Source of the DNA: Carya illinoinensis
Taxonomy: Eukaryota > Streptophyta > Magnoliopsida > Fagales > Juglandaceae
Length of the DNA: 64,000 nt
NCBI RefSeq assembly: GCF_018687715.1
Contig: NC_056752.1
Coordinates: forward strand, 2,666,001-2,730,000
Reading direction: 5' to 3'
In this document: positions 1 to 9,240 of the stretch, piece by piece
How positions within the stretch are numbered: position 1 is the first letter of the stretch
Layout: each line of letters opens with the position of its first letter
Notes under the pieces: generated by a model
The model's database searches: none
What the model saw: only the letters and a program-made list of their open reading frames with translations
Told to the model about the DNA's origin: nothing
Program-made: the position numbers and the translations under genes

Positions 1-2050
1 TTAGACCTTGATAGGTTTACCTTAAGGCCGGAGACAGCTTCAAAACAAAGCAAAAGTGCCCTCAAGGAACAAATCTGGTCGGGATCTGGCTCACAAAGAA
101 TCAGCGTGTCGTCAGCAAAGAGAAGGTGGGAGACATTTAAACTAACATTCGATAAGCCACACATTGAAAACCCCGAGATGAGACCTCTATCCACCACCAC
201 CTTCAACATTATGCTCAACACGTCCATAACTAAAACAAACAAGAAAGTTGACATTAGAGTGCCCTTGTCTCAAACCCTGAGAGCTGTTAAAGAAACCTTT
301 ACTAGTGTCGTTGACCAAAATCAAGAATTTGATGGTTGTGATGCAATGTTTCATCCACTGGCACCATCTCACCCCAAAGTCATATTTGCCAAGAATACAC
401 ACCAAAAAATCTTAGTTAACATGATCAAACGCCTTCTCCATATCCAGTTTGCAAAGAATACGTGGGGTGTCGATTATGATTCTACTGCCCAAGCATTCAT
501 TAACTATAAGTACTGAGTCAAGAATTTGTCTTCCTTTAACAAAGGTATTTTGTGACTTCAAGATGATCTTCCCCATGACTTAGCTCATCTGATTAGCTAG
601 AACTTTGGCAATGATCTTGTATACCCCACTTACCAGGGTTATGGGATGAAATTCTTTCGCCTCCACCGACCTTGCCCTTTTTTGAATAAGGGCAATGAAT
701 GAAGTGTTGAGACTTTCGCAAATTTCATTAATGAGTGAAATTCGAGAAAAACCTTCGTGATGTCGTCCCTAACAATGTCCCAATAAGCTTGAAAGAAAGC
801 CATAGAGAAGCCATTTGGTCCCGGTGCTTTGTCTTTGTCCATCCCCCTTAATACACTAGGCACCTCATCCTCTTCAAACGATCTCTCCAACCAAGACGAG
901 GTTGACTGATAAATCAGATAAAAAATTAGAGCGTCTACCTTAGGCCTCCAAGGGTGTTGTTCTGAGAGGAACTTATCATAGAAGTGAACAATATGGTCCT
1001 TAATTTCAGTGCTGTCCACCTATCCGTGAGTACCCTACCTTCCAAGTGAAGAACCTCAATGGCATTGTATCTTCGGTGGGAGTTAGCTACTTTGTGGAAA
1101 AATATTGTGTTTTTGTCCCCTTCCTTCAACCAAAGAGCCTGAGATTTTTGTCGCCAAGAGATCTCTTCCATGAGGTTGATTTTTTCCAGCTTGGTCACCA
1201 CAATGATTTTCCTTGCCTTGTCAATAGAGAGAGCCCCGTCCGCCTCTTTTTCATCAAAACACTGCAGCTCCTGAAAAAGGATATTCCGCTGCTCATTAAT
1301 GTTCCCCAAGACTGTCATGTTCCATTTTATCAAATCCTTTTTTAGGGCTTTAAGTTTCCCAACCAAAAACAAGTTAGGAGTCCCCGAAAATGATAAGAGG
1401 ACCACCACGGCCTAACTTTATTCATAAATCCATCAACTTTCAGCCACATGTTCTTGAATTTAAAGTATCTCCGCCTTTTATGTAGACCCCCACAATCCAA
1501 TAACAGGGGGAAATAATCAGAGCATAGCCTAGGAAGACGTTTCTGACATAGGTCAGGGAAATGAGCCTCCCATGAAGGAGACAATAAATCTGTCCAGCCT
1601 AGACCAAGCCCTCCCATTAGACCAAGTGAAGTCTCCTCCATCCAAAGGAATATCAACCAAATCCAGCTCAAAGATTAAAAAGGAGAAGTCAGTCATGGGC
1701 GAACCAAAACTAGAGTCCCCTAACCTTTCACTCGGGAACTGAGTGATGTTAAAATCCCATCCAATACACCTAGGGCCAGCCCACCAACTGCATAAACCAG
1801 TAAGCTCATCCCAAAGAAATTTTCTATTGCTGTAAACCTTGGGCCCATATACTCCAGCAAAACCCCACCCAAAACCATCTTCCACGTTCTTGAAAGAGCA
1901 AGCCGCTACAAATTCACCGACATACTCTACCAAATTAACTGCTCTCTTATCCCACATCACTATAATACCACCTGAGGCACCCTTGGAAGTGAGAGAAACC
2001 CATCCCGTATAGGAGCAACCCCACAAACTTCTTATTATTTTAGGCTTCAT
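1..2050 (-). pseudogene. LINE ORF2 remnant: endonuclease plus reverse transcriptase
   Basis: Broken polyprotein. The piece at 1,553-2,050 is an endonuclease/exonuclease/phosphatase domain (GGIIVMWDKRAV, GVYGP, GWDFNITQFPSER, GGDFTWSNG, SRLDRF). Its usual N-terminal WN.RGLN...QETK part is missing, so the start appears internally deleted. Pieces at 1,342-1,671 and 935-1,408 in other frames carry the linker (ALWLKEGDKNTIFFHKVAN). The piece at 639-1,019 starts the reverse transcriptase (DKDKAPGPNGFSMAFFQAYW). The piece at 187-405 has SQGLRQG, and 1-120 reads FADDTLILCEP, the catalytic DD motif. At least three frame changes separate the pieces. The palm motif survives but the protein cannot be made. 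Confidence 0.88.
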
Positions 2051-2294
2051 AAAACACCAAGATTCTCCCTATCATTGTGCCTCCCCCTACTGGCACATTC
2101 TTCCCTTGCATCATAATTGATAGAACAAGAAAGTCTCTTAAGCTCCCTCTCTTTTTTAGAAGCAGATCTAGCTAAAAGGGGCTGTCCTGCTTCAATGACT
2201 ATAATAAGAGCTTTAAACTGATCCTTGAAACCATCACAAGATATCCCTACACAATTGCGAATTTCATCAACCTTTTGAAGGACCCAGTTTGAAT
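2049..2294 (-). pseudogene. LINE ORF1 C-terminal fragment
   Basis: An open frame of about 81 codons reads on the minus strand from roughly 2,294 (SNWVLQKVDEIRNCVG..., then KKERELKRLSCSINYDAREE) to a TGA that overlaps the ATG of ORF2 as ATGA. The ELKRL.CSINYD wording is what I recall at the end of ORF1 in plant L1 elements upstream of the endonuclease ORF. The overlapping stop/start suggests ORF2 was translated by reinitiation in the intact element. No zinc knuckle is visible, so only the tail is kept. Confidence 0.55.
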
Positions 2295-2344
2295 GTAAAC
2301 CAGCCCAGCCCAGCCCATAAAGGCGCTGGAGGCAAACAGCAGAT

Positions 2345-3713
2345 GGGACTAGGCTCGTCCCTGGAATCTTCTAGAAACAGAATATGTACGGCACACATAA
2401 AGTTATGATCATGCTACTGATCTCTTAGTGCTGCTTCTTGGATCCTACTTCATAGCTCGTTACCTATACGAGGTTCTAGACATTACTAAATTTCTAGAAG
2501 AACGTGCCGTAGCATTTTACTCAATTAAATACATATCATGAACTTTAATCTAACAAAATATTCAGATATATACTGAATTCAGTAAATACTAATATCATAT
2601 AATTATTTAAACGCAAATATCATATTTAATCTTTCAAATATACTTAGTAGCGTAAATTCAGCTTTATACAGATCTATTAGACAAGCTGCGGAAATCTCAC
2701 TTTATAACATAGTTTTAATAACGTTCAAAATGCTTAAGAAAATAAAATCTGAGCCTTTGTAAAATACTGCTGTAAATTGATTTGTAAAAATATTAATACC
2801 TAATAACATAATTTAACTCCTAAGCATTTTCTGAGAAATAAGGTTTTTGAGCTAATATTTGCCCAAGTAAAATCAAGCCCATGTAAAAAAATATTAAAGG
2901 GTTTTTCTGTAAAATACAACCAGCCAAATTTAAACATCAGGCCCACATGGAGTCAGCCCACTTAAAATATTATAATAGTTTCTGAAATACAATAAAACCA
3001 ATAAGAGACTTGCAAATGAGGGCAGAAGTGTAAATTAGGCTTAAAAGTATCCGAGGCTTTACATCATAAAAAAGTATCCAAGGCTTTATTACCTATTAAA
3101 AAAAAAAGTATCCAAGGCTTTACGGAAATCTAAGGGCAATGGAAGGGTGTTTTTGTAATAACCAAAAACAAGCATGCACTTTTTGGGAAAGCTGAAAACA
3201 AAACAATAAAAAGAAGCATAGAGGCTTACGGGAGAGGAGCATCATGCGACAGGGAAGGATTCAACTCACTGAGAGAGAAAGGAGATGCGACAGCTGCTTA
3301 GGGTGGCTGGGAGTGCCTGGTCAGCGAGTTCTGAGCAACTTGGGTAGTGTTCTGACGTTCCCTGTGGTCAACGTTGGGCTGAGCAAAACACAAGGGCTGT
3401 TTGGTTATTGACAGTGGAGAGAGAGCGATGGAGAGAGGTTTAGGGGTCGGCGTGCTCTGTGGTGGTTTCCAACAAGGTAGGTGCTTAATTGCTATGTAGC
3501 TCTAGTTTGAGGTGTAGGAGAAAATTTGATTTCCCGTGGGGAGGTTGTGGCTGCAAGGATGATGTTGGTTTGATGGAGGGACTGTTGTGGGGGAAAAGAG
3601 TATTTATTCTAGGGTTTTGCTGTGTGAATTGGTTACCAATTAGAAAGGTTTTCAACTAGGAAATTAAAATTGAGAGGTACATGGGTTTGAAGAGGGTGGA
3701 AGAATCTCACCTA
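2345..3713. other. Gene-free stretch with a triplicated 18-bp motif
   Basis: No coding region can be supported. The segment is AT-rich to about 3,200, then more GC- and purine-rich. The motif AAAGTATCC(A/G)AGGCTTTA occurs three times between about 3,045 and 3,122. This might be retrotransposon-derived (LTR-like), but no ends or target duplication were found. Confidence 0.4.
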
Positions 3714-3721
3714 AATAAAAT

Positions 3722-4632
3722 TAGGGGTGAAAACCGTTCATAACGGTGCGGTTTCAGTCCAAAATCCGAAACCGCACCAATATGTTTTTCAGGCGATTGT
3801 CTTGACCAAAATCGGTCGATGAAGGGGGGTAAAACCTGCTGGTGTAGTTTCGGCCTGTTATCCTCGATTCATCGGTCTCCCCTTCGGTTTCACTCTTTGA
3901 TAAAAAAATCTCACAAATATGAGATCTAAGATTCTCAACTCAAGCAAATCTCCTTATCGCACAACAAAATTACAAATAACCAAACAACCGAAACATAGAA
4001 AAAAGAATCTAGGTCAAGACTGCGCGATTGCAGAGTGCGTAATTGAGATAGAGAGATCTGCGATGGAGATGGGACTCGAGGGAGATGAGATTGAGACTGA
4101 GAGCGAGATGAGTGATCTGCAAGGGAGATGAGACTGATACTGAGACTCAGAGGGGGATGAGAGATTTGAGATTGAGAGGGAGATGAGGGTTCTGCAATGG
4201 AGATGGGACTTGAGGGAGATGAGACTAAGACAGAGAGGGAGATGAGAGATCTGAAATGAGGGATGAGAGATCTGCGATTCTACTATGAGAGCCTAGATGA
4301 GAGGCATGAGAGATTTGAGAGGGAAAGCTTGGAGGAAGAAGAAACGACTAGAGAAAAAGAAGGGGGGGGGGCATTTCATATATATATTTTTTTCAAAACT
4401 TTGGACTTAAAATGACGCTGTTTCACTTAAGTGAAATGGCGTTGTTTCATATATAACTAATAAATAGATATAAACCATCCACCGGTTCAGCGGTTTTTCC
4501 CTGGTTCAAACCGGGAACGAACCGGCCTACGTTGGTTTGAACTAATTTATGCCACCAGCCGATCGGTTCTCCACCAGTTTCGGCAGGTTCCTGAATCTGG
4601 CGGCCGATCCAGCTGGTTACTGTTCAACCCTA
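3722..4632. mobile_element. Non-autonomous hAT-like element, 911 bp
   Basis: The ends are TAGGGGTGAA and its near-exact inverse TTCAACCCTA. They are flanked by the perfect 8-bp direct repeat AATAAAAT at 3,714-3,721 and 4,633-4,640. An 8-bp duplication with TAGGG-type termini is the signature of the hAT superfamily. Subterminal regions are rich in ACCGGTT-like motifs, typical of transposase binding. The core (about 3,910-4,340) is a purine-rich run of GAGATGAGA-like units that gives short spurious ORFs. No transposase is encoded, so it would depend on an autonomous hAT elsewhere. Confidence 0.85.
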
Positions 4633-4729
4633 AATAAAATCACTATCTCAAAACAGATCTTATAAAAAAATTACTAAAAATAGTACTACTACTACTAATA
4701 ATAATAAAATAATAATTCTAAACCCTAAT

Positions 4730-6470
4730 TTGGGACCCGTATGTTACATTCTTGCTCCCAGTTGCCTCCGAAGCAACCCATCCACCCCATGATTACCAAT
4801 GCTCAAAGAGTGATAACAAGCTAAGGAACTTCGACTTCAATTGCCCAATCTTGGGCTGCTCTAATAAAACGAGCATTCCACTGATGAGAGCCATCAGAGC
4901 TGTCCAAAAGATCCAACACTAAAGCATCCTGGTTAGAAGCAATTCGAAAAAGAGCTAGAAACACCGTCGAGAGCAAAATTACCACACCAAACATCATACC
5001 CAAATATGATCCTAGACCCCACTCCAACCATAAAACTAATATAATTAGCAAAAACCTCCCATCCTTTCCTAATAAATTTATGAGGTCCACCCCATACACT
5101 CCCCTCACATCATTAGAGCACCAGCCCCTAGTCACTCCCATACTTCAAATCAAGTACCTCCATTCAGAGAGACTTCCCCCTCTTGATGATATTTGCCACA
5201 ACCATTACCAAGGAGGGCCTTATTAAAAATCCTCAAATTGCGAAACTCCAGCCCTCCGCCAGAAATTGGAGAGCAAACCTTGTACTAACAAGATGGAACT
5301 TAACCTCATCCTCATAAGAAAAGACAAAATAACCTTTCAATTCGATTAGCCACCCCTGAAGGCAAAGGAAACAATGATAGAAAATAAGTAGGAAGATTAG
5401 AAAGATAATAAGAGTTATTCTTCCCCCTCTCGACAGATACATCATTTTCCACCTTGCCAGTCTTTTCTCGATCTTCTCAACTACCCCATCCCATATGGGC
5501 TTAGCTTTAATTGAAGCCACCAAGGGGAGACCGAGATATTTCATAGGCAAAGAAGCAACCTTACATCCTAAAATGCTTGCCAAACCTCTAACATAGCTCA
5601 CCACTCTCATTAGGACCATCTCGGACTTCGCAAGATTTACCTTGAGACCAAAAGCTCTGCTTCAAAAGAGAGCAATAGAGCCCTTAATGATTGGACTTGG
5701 CCATAATCCAACTTGCAAAAGAGTGATGTATTTGCAAAAATAAGATGGGAAACATTGATAAAACCATTGTTAGAACATCTGTCGGGAAACCGGAGATAAA
5801 CCCTTTTCCAATTGCAGCCTTTGCCATCCAACCAAGTGCATCCATCAAAATAACGAAGAGGAAAGGGGACAGCGGGTCCCCTTGCCTCAATCCAAGAGAG
5901 CTAGAAAAGAAGTTCACTGGGGTACCATTTACCAAAATAGAAAAGCATGTTGTAGATACACAATGCTTAATCCACATACACCTCCTCTACCCGAAACCAC
6001 ATCTCCTAAGAAGATAAAGGAGGAAGTCCCAATTCACATGATCATAAATCTTTTTCATATCCAGCTTACAAAGGATACCAGGAACTTTAACTCTAATTAT
6101 TCTCTCTGAGCATTTATTGGCAATAAGTACTGAGTCTAGAGTTTGTCTTTTCCTAGCAAAGGTATTTTGAGCCTTCGATATGAACCTCTCCATAACCATA
6201 CTCGTACGATTGGAAAGGACCTTAGAAATGGTTTTATAAACCCCATTCACAAGACTAATGGGACAAAAATCCTTCACCTTTGAGGCCCCCGTTTTCTTCG
6301 GGATAAGAGCTAAGAAAGTCTTTAAGGCTCTTTTCGAACTTCTTAAAGAATCAAATTCATGAAAGACCCCCATTACATCCTCTTTCACGATATCCCAACA
6401 TCAGTCTATGAGAAATTGTGGAAGATCAGACGCGAATTCACAACCAATGATAAAGGATTCCTTGAAAAGT
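4730..6470 (-). mobile_element. L1-type LINE retrotransposon (copy 2), 5'-truncated
   Basis: A second minus-strand LINE, related to copy 1 but covering the middle and 3' part of ORF2. It overlaps copy 1 across the reverse transcriptase, so it is a separate insertion and not the other half of the first. Reading downward it runs from the reverse transcriptase N-terminus (about 6,415) through palm and thumb to the zinc-binding C-terminal region (about 4,821). Both borders are approximate; no target duplication was recognised. Confidence 0.85.
4821..6415 (-). pseudogene. LINE reverse transcriptase remnant with lost active site
   Basis: In order on the minus strand: 5,987-6,388 reverse transcriptase fingers (ALIPKKTGASKVKDFCPISL, KLDMKKIYDHVNW); 5,684-5,977 palm (SSLGLRQGDPLSPFLF); 5,637-5,831 in another frame, with LIFANTSLF where copy 1 has FADDTLI; 5,233-5,619 thumb (MKYLGLPLVASIKAKPIWDG, LSRGGRITL); 4,821-5,141 C-terminal region (GWCSNDVRGVYGV, HQWNARFIRAAQDW). 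The two catalytic aspartates are gone and the frame breaks at least twice. Dead copy. Confidence 0.87.
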
Positions 6471-6569
6471 TAAGGATTAGTAATCCTTTTTAGAAATTGA
6501 ATGGATTAGATCTTATCTTATACATACGCCAAGAAGGTAATAAAAAAAAGGAAAGAAGACGAGTTCTTC

Positions 6570-6906
6570 TTTTGTTGATGGTTGTTTGAGCTTTTCCTGG
6601 GAGTATGGCATGGGTTGCTTCAGCGTTGTAGCGCTTGGTACTCGAACATTGGCTCGAGGTATCTTCTCTACCCCTTCTTACCCTGAAAAAGCAGGGGCAC
6701 CTTGCGTCCTTCAGCCAATAACCATCTTTAGGCTAACCTAGCCTCCTCCATCCCTTGTGACCAACAAGGGGCAGTACATAAATTTTCACCTATTGTCCAT
6801 CAACTACCCCTTCCAGCCTAATCTTAGGCCGACTCACCCTCCATGGATGAACCTTGTAGATGAACCCCTTAGGTTTTCAGGGCATTGGATTCTCACCAAT
6901 GTTTGT
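6570..6906 (-). pseudogene. rrn23: Nuclear plastid DNA insert: internal fragment of plastid 23S rRNA gene
   Basis: The minus strand matches what I know of the middle of plastid 23S rRNA. It contains ACATTGGTGAGAATCCAATG, then GGAGGGTGAGTCGGCCTAAG, GGAGGAGGCTAGGTTAGCC, CAAGGTGCCCCTGC and CTCCCAGGAAAAGCTC in the expected order. Many C-to-T and G-to-A differences from the expected plastid sequence indicate an old, methylated nuclear copy. I first considered mitochondrial 26S, but the adjoining 16S leader is plastid. It is not a working rRNA gene. Confidence 0.85.
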
Positions 6907-7098
6907 GTTAAGCAAGCCTCCAGCATTCATTTTGAGCTAGGATCAAACTCTCCATGAGATTCATGGTTGCATTACTTATAGCTTCCTTGTTCTTAAACAA
7001 AGTGGTTTCGGAAATGTCCATTCCAAGGCATAACTCGTATCCATGCACTTCAGATTTGCCTGGAGTTCGCTACTCTACCGCTGAGTTACAGGACAAGG
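6906..7098 (-). pseudogene. rrn16: Nuclear plastid DNA insert: trnV remnant, trnV-rrn16 spacer and 5' end of 16S rRNA
   Basis: On the minus strand a trnV-like piece (ACTCAGCGGTAGAGT) joins spacer (GCATGGATACGAGTTATGCC, GGAAGCTATAAGTAATGCAA) and then the start of plastid 16S rRNA (TCTCATGGAGAGTTTGATCC, ending TGCTTAACAC). Only about 55 bp of 16S remain before the sequence jumps into 23S at about 6,906. Most of trnV is also deleted. The order and orientation with the 23S fragment are colinear with the plastid operon, with the middle removed. Confidence 0.82.
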
Positions 7099-7104
7099 TA
7101 GAAC

Positions 7105-7240
7105 TGTTGGGAAGGGGACATGATCAATAGAACTTGGTTGGATCAGGGCTGGGATGGATCGTACATGGATGGTAGTTGGAGTTGGCGGCTCTCCTAGGGA
7201 TCCCTCATGCGAAAACCCTGGGGAAGAGGATCAAGCATTT
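7105..7240 (+). pseudogene. Nuclear plastid DNA insert: rRNA-operon spacer-like fragment, opposite orientation
   Basis: The plus strand includes GGGGACATGATCAATAGAAC, ACATGGATGGTAGTTGGAGT, GGCGGCTCTCCTAGGGATCC and CTGGGGAAGAGGATCAAG. This wording recalls the non-coding part of the plastid inverted repeat near the rRNA operon. If so, it is inverted relative to the neighbouring 16S and 23S pieces, implying rearrangement during or after insertion. The plastid origin is likely; the exact source position is from memory and uncertain. Confidence 0.6.
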
Positions 7241-7542
7241 GAATAAAATATGAATAAAATAGATAAAATGAATTAGTAGATTTTTCTCACGTATCATGTA
7301 TTGAATTATAATCAATTTTCCTTGGGTCATTTACCAATGTCAGTAATTGACCACATGTAGTAATCTATTACTAAAACTATTATTAAAATGCCAATCTCAC
7401 TATCCAAACTGCACCTAAATGTTTGCACTTAACTTTTATTTTCTTTACATGCTTTGAGAACCTTTACAGATTACTAATTGTAAATCTTCCTTATATTTAA
7501 TTTTAAACTTTACTGATCTCAAGTGCATTTCGTCTTGAGTAG

Positions 7543-8341
7543 GTTGCAATTGGTAGCAGGCTTGGTATCGAAGAACCCCAGCTTATGAAAATTATGAAGG
7601 CAACTCTTTACTCTCATAATGAGTGGTTTAAACTTCAGATGTGTAAAGATCGGTTTGAAAGTCACTTGAGGATTGATTCCTTGAAAGAAGTTAACACACC
7701 CTTGCACCCGTCTGTTGCTATGTCAAATTTAAATGCTGATACTTCCACCCTTGGTTCTTCTCAAGTTACAATATCTTCAAGCGCTAAGAATTCAGAAGAC
7801 GGTAACAGTCCTACTCAAGCATCATCTAGGGATGTCATCTGCGATGAGAATTCCATTCTTAAAGTAATGGTGAGTTGTGGATGTCTTACCAACTACTACA
7901 CTGTTAAGTCTAACATAATTTCTTTTTACCTTCTGCAACCTCATAGCATGTGCCTTGGCATTACGTTTCTTCTTATTATCATTATCATGCCTTCAGCACA
8001 CGTGATAGTAAATGGCATTTTTTTCATGTTAAAATTATTCATTCCTTTGTGTGTATCAAAGATGTTGTCTTTATTTAATTACTCTAGTAAGTTGCATGTT
8101 GTTGTCCTTTTCCATGATAGAAGTTATTTAGTGTAAGGTCCTCAGGTTATGATTCTTTTTTTCTCAGTCAAAAAGGTTATGACTCTAGTATCTCTCATTG
8201 CAAATTTGTTTGGTACAGGATATTCTAATATATTTGGGTTGGGTGCAGGAGTTTCTTGCTTTGCCAAGGGCAGACGCCATTCATCTTCTTGCACAGTACA
8301 ATGGAAACGCAGAGATGGTCATTCAGCAAATATTCGCTTAG
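7543..8341 (+). CDS. 3' end of an unrecognised gene (two exons, partial)
   Basis: Two exons read in one frame. Exon 7,543-7,869 follows a GTAG acceptor and encodes 109 codons (GIEEPQLMKIMKATLYSHNE, then a Ser/Thr/Asn-rich stretch). The donor is ATG|GTGAGT. Exon 8,249-8,341 follows GTGCAG and gives EFLALPRADAIHLLAQYNGN, then AEMVIQQIFA and a stop. Joining keeps phase, so about 139 C-terminal residues are defined. The last 30 residues look helical, a little like a ubiquitin-associated or CUE fold, but I do not recognise the family. No upstream exon was found: the plastid insert and LINEs lie just upstream. It may be a gene cut off by insertions or a captured fragment. Confidence 0.45.
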
Positions 8342-9240
8342 TTAGGAGTATTAAAACTTGTACTATAGCTGAATGTATTTGTTTATTAATTTTATGGATA
8401 TTATTTGATTCAATTTGTGCTATATATTTCCATTTCAAGATGTAGTTACAAGGGTGGAAGCCTTGCATTCTATAACTTCTCAATGCATCTTCTTATTGTT
8501 TCTTGTACACTTGACATAAGTTGTTGATATTGTCTAGAAAATCCTGTGATTAATAAAACAAATGTATGGATTAAACGAAGAGGCTGATCATAGGAGTAAT
8601 TGTTCTTGTTTTATGACACTACTAGCAAGAACAGTTCGATTTCAGTTGCTATGCACCATATGCGTATTAGGAATGGGGTTTTGGGGAAAAGCATAATATT
8701 GGTGTTGAGTCCTCGAAAGCTGTAAATTAATGAGTGCTTCTAATTATTTAGAAATTCGTCACATTCTATTTTATTCTTTTACGTTGATTCCTTGCTTATC
8801 AACTGAAATTACAAATTATTCTCCTTAAATATCATCATTCAAAAGGAAACATTAGACCCAAAAAAATAAAAAAAAATTACATTTGTCCCAATATCTGTAG
8901 CACAACAAATTGGAGTTCACTATTTTGTGCCTTTTTTGTGTGGTTTTTTTGACTCTCGGAGTTTCCATTCGTCTGAAAGCATCTTTGCAAACCTGCAAGC
9001 ATTATAGAAACAAATACATGCATTACTGTATTATAAGTTCAATGATTAGATCCATCTTTTTCATTAACTTGAGGTTTTGGATCAACAATCAGTAATTTAT
9101 TAACTCTTTATCCGTCCATTTTAATTTTAGTTAAAAAGTATTTTTTATGCATTGGGTGAGTGTTAAAATATAAATCAAACGATTCTAATATTCAAGAATT
9201 CACCTAAATAAACAAACCCCATAATACAGAGAGAAAATTG
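8342..9240. other. Gene-free intergenic stretch
   Basis: AT-rich DNA between the gene remnant and the 3' end of the patatin-like gene. I see no exon-like frame or complete mobile element. Confidence 0.4.

Larger units (their letters stand above)
1..2340 (-). mobile_element. L1-type LINE retrotransposon (copy 1), degenerate, cut by the window edge
   Basis: Minus-strand non-LTR retrotransposon. Read from about 2,294 downward it shows the end of ORF1, then ORF2 with endonuclease, linker and reverse transcriptase up to the catalytic FADD at the window edge. Reading frames shift several times, so the copy is dead. The 3' end lies outside the window, and the 5' boundary near 2,340 is approximate. 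Plant L1 elements of this kind move by target-primed reverse transcription. Family assignment rests on motif order and is secure; the clade is not resolved. Confidence 0.88.

Noticed and set aside
3919..4131. 70-codon plus-strand ORF in the hAT-like element
   Set aside because: Purine-rich repeat translation (Glu/Ser/Met-rich) without homology.
6570..6906. Mitochondrial 26S rRNA fragment
   Set aside because: Several stretches are similar in both organelles, but the adjacent leader and 16S start are plastid in type and colinear with the plastid operon.
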